A stretch of 64,000 nt of DNA from Panacibacter microcysteis. GTDB taxonomy: Bacteria; Bacteroidota; Bacteroidia; Chitinophagales; Chitinophagaceae. The notes beneath the pieces were generated by a model that searched no databases, was not told the DNA's origin, and saw only the letters and a program-made list of their open reading frames with translations. The stretch spans positions 1,550,001 to 1,614,000 of the forward strand of contig NZ_JADWYR010000001.1 of the NCBI RefSeq assembly GCF_015831355.1, read 5' to 3'. Shown in pieces: positions 44,214-52,454 of this stretch. How positions within the stretch are numbered: position 1 is the first letter of the stretch; the number at the start of each line of letters is the position of its first letter. The translations under genes and the position numbers were made by a program.

Positions 44214-44834
44214 TTGTTTATGCAAAAAATTAAAAACATCATATTCGATCTCGGTGGCATATTTATCAATATAGATTTTAAAAAGACGGAGCAGGCTTTT
44301 ATAAGCCTTGGCATTACCAACTTCAACGATTATTTTACGCAGCACCATGCATCTGACCTGTTTGAACTGTTGGAAACAGGAAAAATAAGCCAGGAAACAT
44401 TTTGTGACTTATTCAGGTCAGAGACAAAAACAACGCTTACTGATAATGAGATCACCGCTGCCTGGAATGCGCTGCTGATGGATTTTCCTTCAGAAAGGCT
44501 TGAATGGCTGGATGACATAAGCAAAAGGTACAGCGTGTATCTTTTCTCCAACACCAACAAAATTCATTACGATGCATTTATGGACATTTTTGCAAAACAG
44601 GCAGGCCATAAAAACTTCAACGACTATTTTATAAAAGCTTACTACTCTCATGATATTGGTTTGCGCAAACCTTACCCTGCATCATTTGAATACATCTTGC
44701 AGGAGCAACAGTTGCAGCCATCAGAAACGCTTTTTATAGATGATACATGGAAAAACATTGAAGGCGCTAAAGGTGTGGGTTTACAAACCATTCACCTGGT
44801 ACCGCCGAAAACGGTACTGGACCTGGCGCTGTAA
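44214..44834 (+). CDS. HAD superfamily phosphatase (YihX-like, subfamily IA)
   Basis: A 206-residue hydrolase. Motif I is IIFDLGGIFIN (nucleophile Asp followed by Leu-Gly, as in YihX relatives), motif II is LFSNTNKIH, motif III lysine is in GLRKPYPASF, and motif IV is LFIDDTWKNIEGA. A helical cap lies between motifs I and II. YihX dephosphorylates alpha-glucose-1-phosphate in E. coli; the substrate here is unknown. ATG 44220 is a possible later start. Confidence 0.88.
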   Translation: MFMQKIKNIIFDLGGIFINIDFKKTEQAFISLGITNFNDYFTQHHASDLFELLETGKISQETFCDLFRSETKTTLTDNEITAAWNALLMDFPSERLEWLDDISKRYSVYLFSNTNKIHYDAFMDIFAKQAGHKNFNDYFIKAYYSHDIGLRKPYPASFEYILQEQQLQPSETLFIDDTWKNIEGAKGVGLQTIHLVPPKTVLDLAL

Positions 44835-45203
44835 AAAGAACAGCGGCTAGAAAGCCGCTGTTGATTGTGTCAGCATATAACCCCCAATGAGATTCAGTTA
44901 TAATTGCACATGAGAGAACCATAACTGCAGTACAAAGGTGTATTTATCTGAAATGCCGGGCAAGGTGGTTTCTCACGAAATTTGATGTGATTTTTCACAT
45001 GATGTTTGGTGGATTATACGCATGGGTGGTAACAAAAAAAACCTTATATTTCTCTTTACGCTTTCCCGCAGGGTTTTGCTGTAGCCGTACACCCGTTAAA
45101 AGCCCGGATATTTACAGTCATTTTCTCCTTGCGTGCCGCCGCAGTTAATAATACCTTGGCAGTAACAAACCTTCAATTATTAATCACGTAAAACCTATTC
45201 CCT
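44835..45203. other. 369-bp gap: hairpin, 16-bp palindrome, possible decayed repeat
   Basis: A hairpin AACAGCGGCT/AGCCGCTGTT (44839-44848 and 44853-44862) after the HAD gene lacks a T run. ATGTGA-TTTT-TCACAT (44985-45000) is a palindrome of possible regulatory use. The stretch CTGCAGTACAAAGGTG (about 44930) plus ATGCCGGGC resembles a decayed repeat arm. No gene is seen. Confidence 0.45.
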
Positions 45204-45653
45204 ATGGCAGGCAACACGATCTCGTACTCCAATGCTGTTCAGGAAATCAAAGATTATCTTCTGGTACATGACAAGGTAAAAGACCTGCTGGACGATTATC
45301 TTCCGGCTCCGACACCTGGCTCCAACATGGAAAAGATGAAGCAGTTCTTCCAGTCAGACAAGCTGTCTTTCATTTTTAAAAAGGACCAGGTAGACCAGTT
45401 GTTCAGCACTTACACAGATGCGAATGCGATACGCATCTATTTTGGTTTAACGTCTGATTCCGGCACGCCTGAGCCTACTGTTATTATCAGTGCATGCACT
45501 ATTACACAGGATGGTTCGGGCAATGTTACCGCTGCTGTAAATAAATCAAATACAGCATCCGGTGCATTGGCTGCCAAGCAGTATCCGCGTTCGCTAAACC
45601 CTAAGTCTGGTTACAACCAGACAAATTTTGATTTGATTGGCGACACGCTGTAA
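45204..45653 (+). CDS. Hypothetical protein, 149 residues
   Basis: A soluble protein without signal peptide. The N-terminal half is charged and helical (NAVQEIKDYLLVHDKVKDLL, FIFKKDQVDQLF), and the C-terminal half is rich in Ser, Thr, Asn and Gly (ITQDGSGNVTAAVNKSN). It stands alone, with a regulatory-looking palindrome about 200 bp upstream and its own terminator downstream, both of which support expression as a single gene. I do not recognise the family. Confidence 0.6.
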   Translation: MAGNTISYSNAVQEIKDYLLVHDKVKDLLDDYLPAPTPGSNMEKMKQFFQSDKLSFIFKKDQVDQLFSTYTDANAIRIYFGLTSDSGTPEPTVIISACTITQDGSGNVTAAVNKSNTASGALAAKQYPRSLNPKSGYNQTNFDLIGDTL

Positions 45654-45679
45654 GTCTGTAAGTCAAAGGAAAAAGTATC

Positions 45680-45711
45680 ATGCAGCCTGCACATGAAGCA
45701 GGCTGCATTTG
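45680..45711 (+). terminator. Terminator after the 149-residue hypothetical gene
   Basis: A perfect 11-bp stem ATGCAGCCTGC/GCAGGCTGCAT (45680-45690 and 45698-45708), 7-nt loop, then a short T run. It begins 27 bp after the stop. Confidence 0.75.
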
Positions 45712-45869
45712 CGTAAGCTGGTATACACAGGCTTTTGAATAATGGCCAATCTTTTTATACACGGCCAATTTTACTACCGGTTCTTTAAAACAAATTGGTG
45801 TATTTTAGTTGGGTATACACAACAATGATCGTTGTATAAACCTTTACCAACACCAAAACGTACCGGGTA

Positions 45870-46523
45870 ATGGATGAACTTTTTAAATCTATATCGGCAT
45901 GTTCAGTCCTGATACCATTGTTTATTGGAATACTTTGCTACAGATCGTTTGACAGGAACTCTAAGATCATGTTTGTACTGATCTTGCTGGCATTAATTCC
46001 GCAATCTGCGGCACTGGTATTTACGGAGAAAAAATATGGCACGTATACGAGTATCTTATACAACTGCTACGCACTGGCAGATCCGCTTATATGGAGCATA
46101 TTGTTTTTTCAGAATATCAGGAATAAAAAGCTCAAAAGAATTGTAGCCATTATACCTGTTGCGCAGGTTTTGCTATGGCTCTACCTGCTTTTTACAAAAG
46201 ATATTGAGCGATCACTGTTTAAAGAAATGATTTGCTTTACCAGCGTAATACAGGTGTTATGGATCGTTGTTATTTTATACGAATTGTTTAAAAGCGAAGC
46301 ATTTTTGAAACTGGAGACACGGCCGCTTTTTTGGTTTTGCCTGGCGCTCATTATATACGCACCTACCACCTATTTTTTATTTGTGTTTGTAAAAGAAATA
46401 AAAGCACAAGGTTCTACACTTGGTTATTTATGGAACATACACAGCGTATTAAATACGATGATGTACTGCACCATAGCATACGGCTTTTGGGTAAATAAAG
46501 AAAACGAGTTTAAACTCACCTGA
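45870..46523 (+). CDS. Polytopic membrane protein coupled to a histidine kinase
   Basis: A 217-residue protein with about seven hydrophobic segments (for example VLIPLFIGILCY, IMFVLILLALIPQSAALVF, VLWIVVILYELF) and no large soluble domain. The last base of its stop codon is the first base of the histidine kinase ATG (TGATG), so the two are translationally coupled. The kinase itself has only one membrane segment and no sensor domain, so this protein may supply the sensing part (inference). No named family recognised. Confidence 0.72.
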   Translation: MDELFKSISACSVLIPLFIGILCYRSFDRNSKIMFVLILLALIPQSAALVFTEKKYGTYTSILYNCYALADPLIWSILFFQNIRNKKLKRIVAIIPVAQVLLWLYLLFTKDIERSLFKEMICFTSVIQVLWIVVILYELFKSEAFLKLETRPLFWFCLALIIYAPTTYFLFVFVKEIKAQGSTLGYLWNIHSVLNTMMYCTIAYGFWVNKENEFKLT

Positions 46524-47329
46524 TGTATTATTTGCAAATAGAACAAACCGCACTTATTGTTGGAGGAGTATTTATTCTTTCCATACTGGTAATTTTTATT
46601 ATCATCTTTCTCTTTTTGTATCAAAAGCGGTATTACAATCACCTCAAAGAAAAGCAGGAACTGCGCTCTAATTTTCAACAGGAGCTGCTGAAAACAAGAC
46701 TCGAAATACAGGAAGAAACTTTTCGCAACATAAGCCAGGAAATACATGACAATATTGGCCAGGCTTTGAGTTTTGTAAAGCTCAACCTGAATACGGTAGA
46801 CCCGCACGATGCCACAGTGGTAATTGATAAGCTTTCTGAATCCCGCACGTTGCTTACCAAAACAATCCAGGACCTGCGCGACCTTGCCAAAAGCCTGAAT
46901 ACTGATTTCATCAGCGATATAGGTTTGCCTGAAGCCATCGGGCAGCAATTACAGATCTTATCTAAAACCGGGCTGTTTGCCATAGACTTTTCGGTAGAAG
47001 GCGATGCTTTTAAAGATGTATCTCAAAGAGAGCTGGTGATTTTTCGTATAGTACAGGAATTGCTCAACAACATTGTAAAACATGCAAATGCCAGTCGCAT
47101 TAATGTAGAAATAATGTATCTTACAGATAAGCTGGTTATTACAGTGGAGGATAACGGCAGGGGCTTCAACACCAAAACATTGAATTTACCAGACAGCGGC
47201 AGCGGGCTGGGTTTAAGAAACATGGCAAACCGCATGAAGCTTATACAGGGTTCAATTGACATACAAAGCAATCCTGGCAATGGAACCAAAGCAATAATGC
47301 AACTGCCCAGGTTACCACACCTGTTGTAA
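46523..47329 (+). CDS. NarL-type sensor histidine kinase
   Basis: A 268-residue kinase with one membrane segment (about residues 11-33), a coiled-coil linker, a HisKA_3 dimerisation domain with His75 in SQEIHDNIGQAL, and a HATPase domain with N box ELLNNIVKHANAS, G1 VEDNGRGF and G2 GLGLRNMANRM. There is no extracytoplasmic sensor domain. It is coupled to the membrane protein upstream and to the response regulator 39 bp downstream. Confidence 0.92.
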   Translation: MYYLQIEQTALIVGGVFILSILVIFIIIFLFLYQKRYYNHLKEKQELRSNFQQELLKTRLEIQEETFRNISQEIHDNIGQALSFVKLNLNTVDPHDATVVIDKLSESRTLLTKTIQDLRDLAKSLNTDFISDIGLPEAIGQQLQILSKTGLFAIDFSVEGDAFKDVSQRELVIFRIVQELLNNIVKHANASRINVEIMYLTDKLVITVEDNGRGFNTKTLNLPDSGSGLGLRNMANRMKLIQGSIDIQSNPGNGTKAIMQLPRLPHLL

Positions 47330-47367
47330 GGCTTTCTTCAAAAGAATTAAAACCAACGCCCTCAGAG

Positions 47368-48081
47368 ATGCTCTTCAACAACGATCACTTTAAACGTTTC
47401 CCGCACGAAAACAACCTACACCGGACATTTACTGTAGCGCTTGCAGACGATCATGTACTTATTCGCAATGGCCTCGCAGGGCTCATCAACAGTTTTCCCG
47501 ATTACCAGGTATTATTCCAGGCGGTAGACGGGCAAGATTTTATTGATAAAATGTCTGCCGCAACTGCACCCGATGTAGCAATTCTTGACATTAACATGCC
47601 GAGAAAAGACGGTTATGAAACAGCAAACTGGATAAGACAGCACTACCCGGAAGTAAAAATTCTTGCGCTAAGCATGTACGATAATGAAAACTACATCATC
47701 CGTATGCTTAAGAACGGTGCACGCGGCTATGTTTTAAAAGAAGCAGAGCCTTCTGAACTAAAAATGGCGCTCGATTCACTCATTCACAAAGGCTATCATC
47801 ATTCAGAGCTGGTAACCGGCCATCTCATCAACACACTGAATAAATTTGATGAAGATCCTAAAACAAAGAATACACTGTTGTTGTCTGACCGTGAAATTGA
47901 GTTTCTGCAGTATGTATGTACCGAACTCAGCTATAAAGAAATTGCCGATAAAATGTATTTAAGCCCACGCACAATAGATGGCTACAGAGATTCCATGTTT
48001 GATAAACTTAACATCAAAACACGGGTAGGCCTTGCTTTGTACGCGGTAAAAAATGGTTTGGTAAACCTGAATAAAATGTAA
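47368..48081 (+). CDS. LuxR/NarL-family response regulator
   Basis: A 237-residue regulator: receiver domain with the acidic pocket ALADDHV and phosphoacceptor Asp74 (AILDINMPRKDG), the conserved Thr/Ser position in LALSMYD, and the lysine in YVLKEAEP; then a linker and a C-terminal helix-turn-helix (SDREIEFLQYVCTELSYKE, MYLSPRTIDGYR). It is the last gene of the three-gene operon and should be phosphorylated by the adjacent kinase. Targets are unknown. Confidence 0.93.
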   Translation: MLFNNDHFKRFPHENNLHRTFTVALADDHVLIRNGLAGLINSFPDYQVLFQAVDGQDFIDKMSAATAPDVAILDINMPRKDGYETANWIRQHYPEVKILALSMYDNENYIIRMLKNGARGYVLKEAEPSELKMALDSLIHKGYHHSELVTGHLINTLNKFDEDPKTKNTLLLSDREIEFLQYVCTELSYKEIADKMYLSPRTIDGYRDSMFDKLNIKTRVGLALYAVKNGLVNLNKM

Positions 48082-48094
48082 AGAGAATATTTTG

Positions 48095-48331
48095 GTAGCC
48101 GGCAGCAGCTTATATGGCATCGCCTGTTGCCACGCTCGGTTCAGGGTTCCTTTTTCATGGCGGCTGCAGCGCTTCGGGTGTTGCTTGCAGCACTTATTTT
48201 ACCTGTATGAAATGCATTTACCACAGCACCACGTTGGTATTCTTCAACAGCGTGGCACATTGCCCATAAAAGTTCCGAACCCTGAAGTGAGTGACACAAC
48301 AGGCGATGAGCTACGGTACCAAAGCCGGCTA
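48095..48331. repeat. Interspersed repeat pair (core C+ / core B-)
   Basis: Outer ends TAGCCGGC (48096-48103) and GCCGGCTA are inverted. A perfect core C (48126-48143) with its extension faces a core B variant (48281-48300, altered tip). Both cores are flanked by the ATCGCCT motif. It lies between the convergent response regulator and pseudo-HPt genes. Confidence 0.78.
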
Positions 48332-48336
48332 CAACA

Positions 48337-49920
48337 CTATTTGTTTTGTAACAGAGCAATTTCGGCTTCCAGTAAGGGTTTCATATTGTCAAAGACTTCC
48401 ATTGCCGCAGTAATGTAACCGTTTAGTGTATATGTTCGTTTTAAAACGGCCGCCTCGCCTTCCAGGTTATTGACGCATTCGAGCAACGGGTACATATAAA
48501 AAGTACTTAAACTACCTTTAAACTTTTGAATGGTTTTGAAAAGCTCCAGCATGTTGCCGGTTGCAACACACAACTGCATAGACCTGAAACATATGGGTGC
48601 ATCTTTTAAAAAGTGTTCCAATGCGGCAATCGTTGCGCCACTATCTTTTACCGCAAGGTCCTGCAGGGAATACATTGCCACTGCACCTTGCGGCTGCAAA
48701 GCGTCAGCAGGCATTTCGGTTGGGATGGCCGCAGGAATTATTTGCTCTTCAGCAGCATTTTCTGCAATGTTCGATTGTTCATCAACTATGACTGGTTGTG
48801 CTTCGGCTTCTTTCGGTGTACTCAAATCTTTTTGCAACCCCTTTGTCTCGTTTGTATGAATCGATGCGTCTTCATGGGTAGCAGCAGTAAAATTATCTTG
48901 TCTTATGGTTTCTTCATCAGCCGGCAAAACATTGTTGGGATTTGGTGTTTCCTCAATGTTTGTTTGCGGACGCTCTTCGGCAATGTTTGATTGGGCCCGG
49001 CTGTATGTTTCATTGCTGCCGTTCTGTGTTGGTGCATCGGTATTGGATTCAACATCGTAGTTGGCTGCGGGATCTGCAGTGGGGATGTGTTCAGAAACTA
49101 CGGGTTCCGGTTCAGCGTTATCGTTTGAAAGATCTGTGGCCGCATTGGTTGTCAGATTTGTTACCATGTTGTTGTTTTCAATGGGTTCGTATTTATCTTC
49201 GGGGTTCATACTGCCGCTACTCAATATTTCATCAATTTCCCTGTAGCTTTCAGATGCTACAAGCAGATCGGTTTCTTCTGTGGTTAACACATCAGCTTCC
49301 TGCTGCAGCATTGTTTGCTTCGTTGTTTTTATCCTGCGCCAGAGCAGGTACGCCAGCAGTACGATTACTACGGCCATACCACAGGAAATAAATATTATTT
49401 GTGTTCTAAGCGCATCTGTACGCTGCAGCTGCTGTTGCAATAACGAGTCTTGTTGTTTTAGCAGTGTATCGAGCGAAGCATGAATAGAAACGTGCAGGTC
49501 CTCCGCCAATGCGCCAATATCACTGCTGTCTGTTCCTGCAGCGTTTACCAGGCTGGTATTTTCTATTTCTGTCATTTTAGCCAGCAGTATTTCCAGTACA
49601 GAATATTCATCGGGAACAACGATGTATTGTTTTCTCTTTCGTATTTGTAACTGCTGGTTTTTTATTTTGCCATGCAGGCGCGTAAGGTGTATGCGTGAAC
49701 GCAGGTCCTTTGTATCCAGGAATTTAGTAAAAGCATAACCCGCATCTGTATTATATTGCTGCAGTGTTTGTAGCTGGCCGTTAATTGCCCGTGAATTATT
49801 TACGAGAAAAAGCTCATCTGATAAGGCGCCCGCATTATTGAGTACCAGTATAAAAAGTGTGAGAAGTGCCGGTATAATTAAGCTAGCCAGTAACCAGGTG
49901 CTTTTTTTTGCTTTTTCCAA
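48337..49920 (-). CDS. Membrane protein with periplasmic helical domain and degenerate HPt-like C-terminus
   Basis: A 527-residue protein: membrane segment at about residues 10-28, a periplasmic helical domain (about 30-170, resembling four-helix sensor domains), a second membrane segment (IIFISCGMAVVIVLLAYLLW), an acidic low-complexity linker (about 200-410), and a C-terminal helical bundle with TIQKFKGSLSTFYMYPL. That text resembles the HPt motif xHxxKGS, but the phosphorylatable histidine is Gln465. It would be a receptor without phosphotransfer ability, perhaps binding a receiver domain. It is convergent with the two-component operon. The HPt assignment is my inference. Confidence 0.68.
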   Translation of the reverse strand: MEKAKKSTWLLASLIIPALLTLFILVLNNAGALSDELFLVNNSRAINGQLQTLQQYNTDAGYAFTKFLDTKDLRSRIHLTRLHGKIKNQQLQIRKRKQYIVVPDEYSVLEILLAKMTEIENTSLVNAAGTDSSDIGALAEDLHVSIHASLDTLLKQQDSLLQQQLQRTDALRTQIIFISCGMAVVIVLLAYLLWRRIKTTKQTMLQQEADVLTTEETDLLVASESYREIDEILSSGSMNPEDKYEPIENNNMVTNLTTNAATDLSNDNAEPEPVVSEHIPTADPAANYDVESNTDAPTQNGSNETYSRAQSNIAEERPQTNIEETPNPNNVLPADEETIRQDNFTAATHEDASIHTNETKGLQKDLSTPKEAEAQPVIVDEQSNIAENAAEEQIIPAAIPTEMPADALQPQGAVAMYSLQDLAVKDSGATIAALEHFLKDAPICFRSMQLCVATGNMLELFKTIQKFKGSLSTFYMYPLLECVNNLEGEAAVLKRTYTLNGYITAAMEVFDNMKPLLEAEIALLQNK

Positions 49921-50031
49921 GGTTTTCAGTGAATATGTGCTAAAACGTATTAAATAAATTAATTATTATTCAATATGTTATAATCACCAATGTAAGCAGG
50001 AAAAACAATCAGAATATTTTTTGTTTCATTC

Positions 50032-50061
50032 TTTGCCGGAAATAAAAAAAACCTATTTTTG
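50032..50061 (+). promoter_or_regulatory. Promoter of tRNA-Asn
   Basis: TTTG (50032-50035), an 18-nt spacer and TATTTTTG (50054-50061) match the Bacteroidota consensus, 21 bp before the tRNA. Confidence 0.78.
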
Positions 50062-50082
50062 CAACCCCAAAAGGGAAAACAA

Positions 50083-50159
50083 TCCCGAATAGCTCAGTTG
50101 GTTAGAGCATCTGACTGTTAATCAGAGGGTCACTGGTTCAAGTCCAGTTTCGGGAGCCA
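50083..50159 (+). tRNA. tRNA-Asn (GUU), CCA encoded
   Basis: Acceptor stem TCCCGAA/TTCGGGA, D-arm AGCTCAGTTGGTTAGAGC, anticodon loop CTGTTAA on a TCTGA/TCAGA stem, T-arm with GGTTCAAGTCC, discriminator G at 50156 and encoded CCA at 50157-50159. Anticodon GTT reads Asn codons. Body length is 74 nt without CCA. Confidence 0.97.
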
Positions 50160-50160
50160 A

Positions 50161-50196
50161 AAGCAGTTACACAATATACTTTGTAACTGCTTTTTT
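50161..50196 (+). terminator. Terminator of tRNA-Asn
   Basis: A perfect 9-bp stem GCAGTTACA/TGTAACTGC (50163-50171 and 50182-50190) with a 10-nt loop and six T. It begins directly after the CCA end. Confidence 0.9.
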
Positions 50197-50403
50197 ATTT
50201 ACTGCCAGCCTGCTTATTAACGACAAACGATAAAAAACCCTACCAGGAATGGCAGGGTACGGAAAGTGAACTTTTGTCTTTTAAACTGTTTTCAATTTAC
50301 AAACATTTTTTTCGCGAACGGCTTAAAAATGCTTATACAGATTTACTGTAACAGTCATTGCTGCATTCTACGTGCATCGCTGTTTGAAACAGGCAAAACA
50401 GTT

Positions 50404-50925
50404 TTATACTATATCCAGTAACATATCGGAATAACTGTTGTCGATGAGGTCTTGTTCTTCTATTTCAAAATGCTGCATCAGCGAGGCGCATTGCTGCTGA
50501 AGTGCTGCAACAGAGAGCGCAGGGTTAGACAGGTTGCCCGCTTCTATTTCTACAAAACTGCCAAGGCCCGGCACTTCGTCGAGGTGAATCTTGATATTAT
50601 CAAGAAAAAAGATTTTACGTTTTTTCTCTACTATCACTTTTATACCCAGTGCTTCTTCCAGGAGGCTATTCATAGCTGCGGGGTTTGGCACGGGCACGAG
50701 TTGAAAATCTGACTGTTTGGGCCCTTTCTGGTTGTTGCGCCGGTAAAAAATAAGATTGTTTTCAATATTACCCTGCCGCAGTTTTAAGCGTCCGCCGGGT
50801 ACATGGAAATAGGTGTCTTTCTGGTTATCTGTTCCCTTAAAAATTGCTTTCGCAGAAACTAAAAATGCTTCCACCTTTTCGGGATGGAAGCATTTCGCTT
50901 TGATTTCGATATTAATGTGTTTCAT
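50404..50925 (-). CDS. CYTH domain protein (class IV adenylate cyclase-like)
   Basis: A 173-residue protein with the CYTH start motif ExExK-like (NIEIKAKCFHPEKV), the basic strand RLKLRQGNIENNLIFYRR and the acidic end FVEIEAGNL. The layout (KDTYFHVPGGRLKLRQG) fits the class IV adenylate cyclase / thiamine triphosphatase-like branch rather than polyphosphatases. The true substrate is unknown. It lies 26 bp downstream of the DUF3052-like gene on the same strand. Confidence 0.85.
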   Translation of the reverse strand: MKHINIEIKAKCFHPEKVEAFLVSAKAIFKGTDNQKDTYFHVPGGRLKLRQGNIENNLIFYRRNNQKGPKQSDFQLVPVPNPAAMNSLLEEALGIKVIVEKKRKIFFLDNIKIHLDEVPGLGSFVEIEAGNLSNPALSVAALQQQCASLMQHFEIEEQDLIDNSYSDMLLDIV

Positions 50926-50951
50926 CTGATAACCGTTTATGTAAACGGTAA

Positions 50952-51392
50952 CTAAGCCATTTCCAATTTCTGTTTTTGTTTTGCTTTTACTTTTACAGGC
51001 AAAACTTCTAATCTTTTAAACTGCATTGCGGTCCAAACATGGTCGAGAGCTACTTCCGCAATACTTTCAAACTCATTGTCGCTCAAAATCTGCCAACTGC
51101 AATCCCTGTTAAGATCGCTTGCAATTTTACTGGTAGATTTCGGATACGCGATCCACAGTTTGCTGTCACCATGAAGTGCGGGGAAAATTTCGTGCAAGAT
51201 GTTGCATAACTGGTTGTGGTTAACCGCAAATACCAGTGCGAAATCAATTTTCCGGCTCTTCAAAAGTGGTGTTACGTTTTTTGCGTAGGACAACTTTGCA
51301 AACTGTTTCTCGATCGAAGATGGAAGCCCTTGTACTAGTAAGTTTTTCTCATCTTTTAACTGCAATTTTTCAAAGAAACTTTGTGTTGACAT
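50952..51392 (-). CDS. DUF3052-like protein
   Basis: A 146-residue soluble protein. Blocks IDFALVFAVNHNQL, SKLWIAYPKSTSKIASDLNRD and VALDHVWTAMQFKR line up with the DUF3052 family pattern (LWVxxPKxxS and a late D-x-W-x2-x-FxxR). The family resembles a Rossmann-like fold but has no assigned function. It is followed closely by the CYTH gene, so the two are likely one operon. The C-terminus is a basic tail (VKVKAKQKQK). Confidence 0.65.
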   Translation of the reverse strand: MSTQSFFEKLQLKDEKNLLVQGLPSSIEKQFAKLSYAKNVTPLLKSRKIDFALVFAVNHNQLCNILHEIFPALHGDSKLWIAYPKSTSKIASDLNRDCSWQILSDNEFESIAEVALDHVWTAMQFKRLEVLPVKVKAKQKQKLEMA

Positions 51393-51471
51393 CCTTAAAG
51401 AGAATTTTTAAGGTTAATGTGTATAAAAAACGGAAGGCAAAGGTAGCCAATATAATGTACAATAACTGACA

Positions 51472-51503
51472 AGGCCACATTTATTTTGTAAATGTGGCCT
51501 CTT
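51472..51503 (-). terminator. Hairpin between DUF3052-like and M48 genes
   Basis: A perfect 12-bp stem AGGCCACATTTA/TAAATGTGGCCT (51472-51483 and 51489-51500) with a 5-nt loop, 32 bp past the M48 stop. The T run is stronger on the plus strand (TCTTTT), but the only gene ending here is the minus-strand M48 gene. Confidence 0.65.
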
Positions 51504-51531
51504 TTAATAGCTTATTGGCTTTTTTGTAGAA

Positions 51532-52335
51532 TTATTTGCTGACTGGTTTGTAGTATGTAAGTGCTTCAGGCATAAGTTCCTGCAATTTCTTTATTCTGTC
51601 AGCATCCTCGGGGTGGCTGCTAAGAAATACCGGTGGTTTTTGACCACCAAGGTTAGCCATGCGCTGCCAGAATGGTACAGCTTCCTGCGGATTATAACCC
51701 GCCATAGCGGCAAATATCAACCCGTAATGATCAGCTTCATACTCCTGGTTCCTGGAGTTTGGTAATAATACACCCACCTGCGCCGCCGGTCCGTAAACGT
51801 TATTAAAAATGTTTACTGCCTGGGCGTTCTTGCCTAACGCCACATTGCCTGCAACCTGGATGCCCTGCGCCAGCAAGCCCTGGCTCATTCTCTCACGGCC
51901 ATGTCCTGCTACTGCGTGGGTAATTTCATGCCCTAATACTACTGCTAATGCCGCCTCATTTTGTGTGACCGGCAATATACCGGTGTATACAACTACTTTG
52001 CCGCCGGGCATACACCAGGCATTGATCTCTTTACTGTCCACAAGGTTGAATTCCCATTTATAATTGGCCAGTTCATTAGAAAGGCCTTTGTTCTTATAAT
52101 ATTCTGTAATAGCATTTGCGATCCTGGTACCTACCCTTTTTACCATCTCTGCATCCTTGCTGCCGGCACTGTTTACCACCTTGTTTTGAGAAAGAAACTG
52201 CTTATACTCAGTAACAGCCATACTTTCTACCTGTTCTTCAGGAATAAGCGACAACTGGTTTCTTCCGGTAATGGCATTACGTGTACAGGCAAATAAAAAT
52301 GAGAGACAAACGAAAAACAACAATTTGTTGCGCAT
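51532..52335 (-). CDS. M48 family metallopeptidase, lipoprotein
   Basis: A 267-residue lipoprotein (lipobox FLFACTRN). The zinc motif is HEITHAVAGHGRER, the third ligand glutamate is in NQEYEADHYGLIFA, and the N-terminal NAITGRNQLSLIPEEQ is typical of periplasmic M48C peptidases such as LoiP/BepA. These enzymes degrade or repair misassembled outer-membrane proteins. It stands alone on the minus strand, divergent from the DUF2461 gene. Confidence 0.92.
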   Translation of the reverse strand: MRNKLLFFVCLSFLFACTRNAITGRNQLSLIPEEQVESMAVTEYKQFLSQNKVVNSAGSKDAEMVKRVGTRIANAITEYYKNKGLSNELANYKWEFNLVDSKEINAWCMPGGKVVVYTGILPVTQNEAALAVVLGHEITHAVAGHGRERMSQGLLAQGIQVAGNVALGKNAQAVNIFNNVYGPAAQVGVLLPNSRNQEYEADHYGLIFAAMAGYNPQEAVPFWQRMANLGGQKPPVFLSSHPEDADRIKKLQELMPEALTYYKPVSK

Positions 52336-52454
52336 AAGAAAGTTTTATTTAGTTTTTCAATATCTGTACCAAAGTAAATGAAAATAAATCAATATATGTT
52401 CCAGTGGGCTGTGGCACAAAAAAGCTGCTAAATTTGAGCACTCAAAACACCGTT

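Noticed and set aside
44985-45000. CRP-like site TGTGA/TCACA
   Set aside because: The half-sites are separated by 4 bp, not the 6 bp of CRP sites, and no CRP dependence can be argued; kept only as a palindrome in the gap description.
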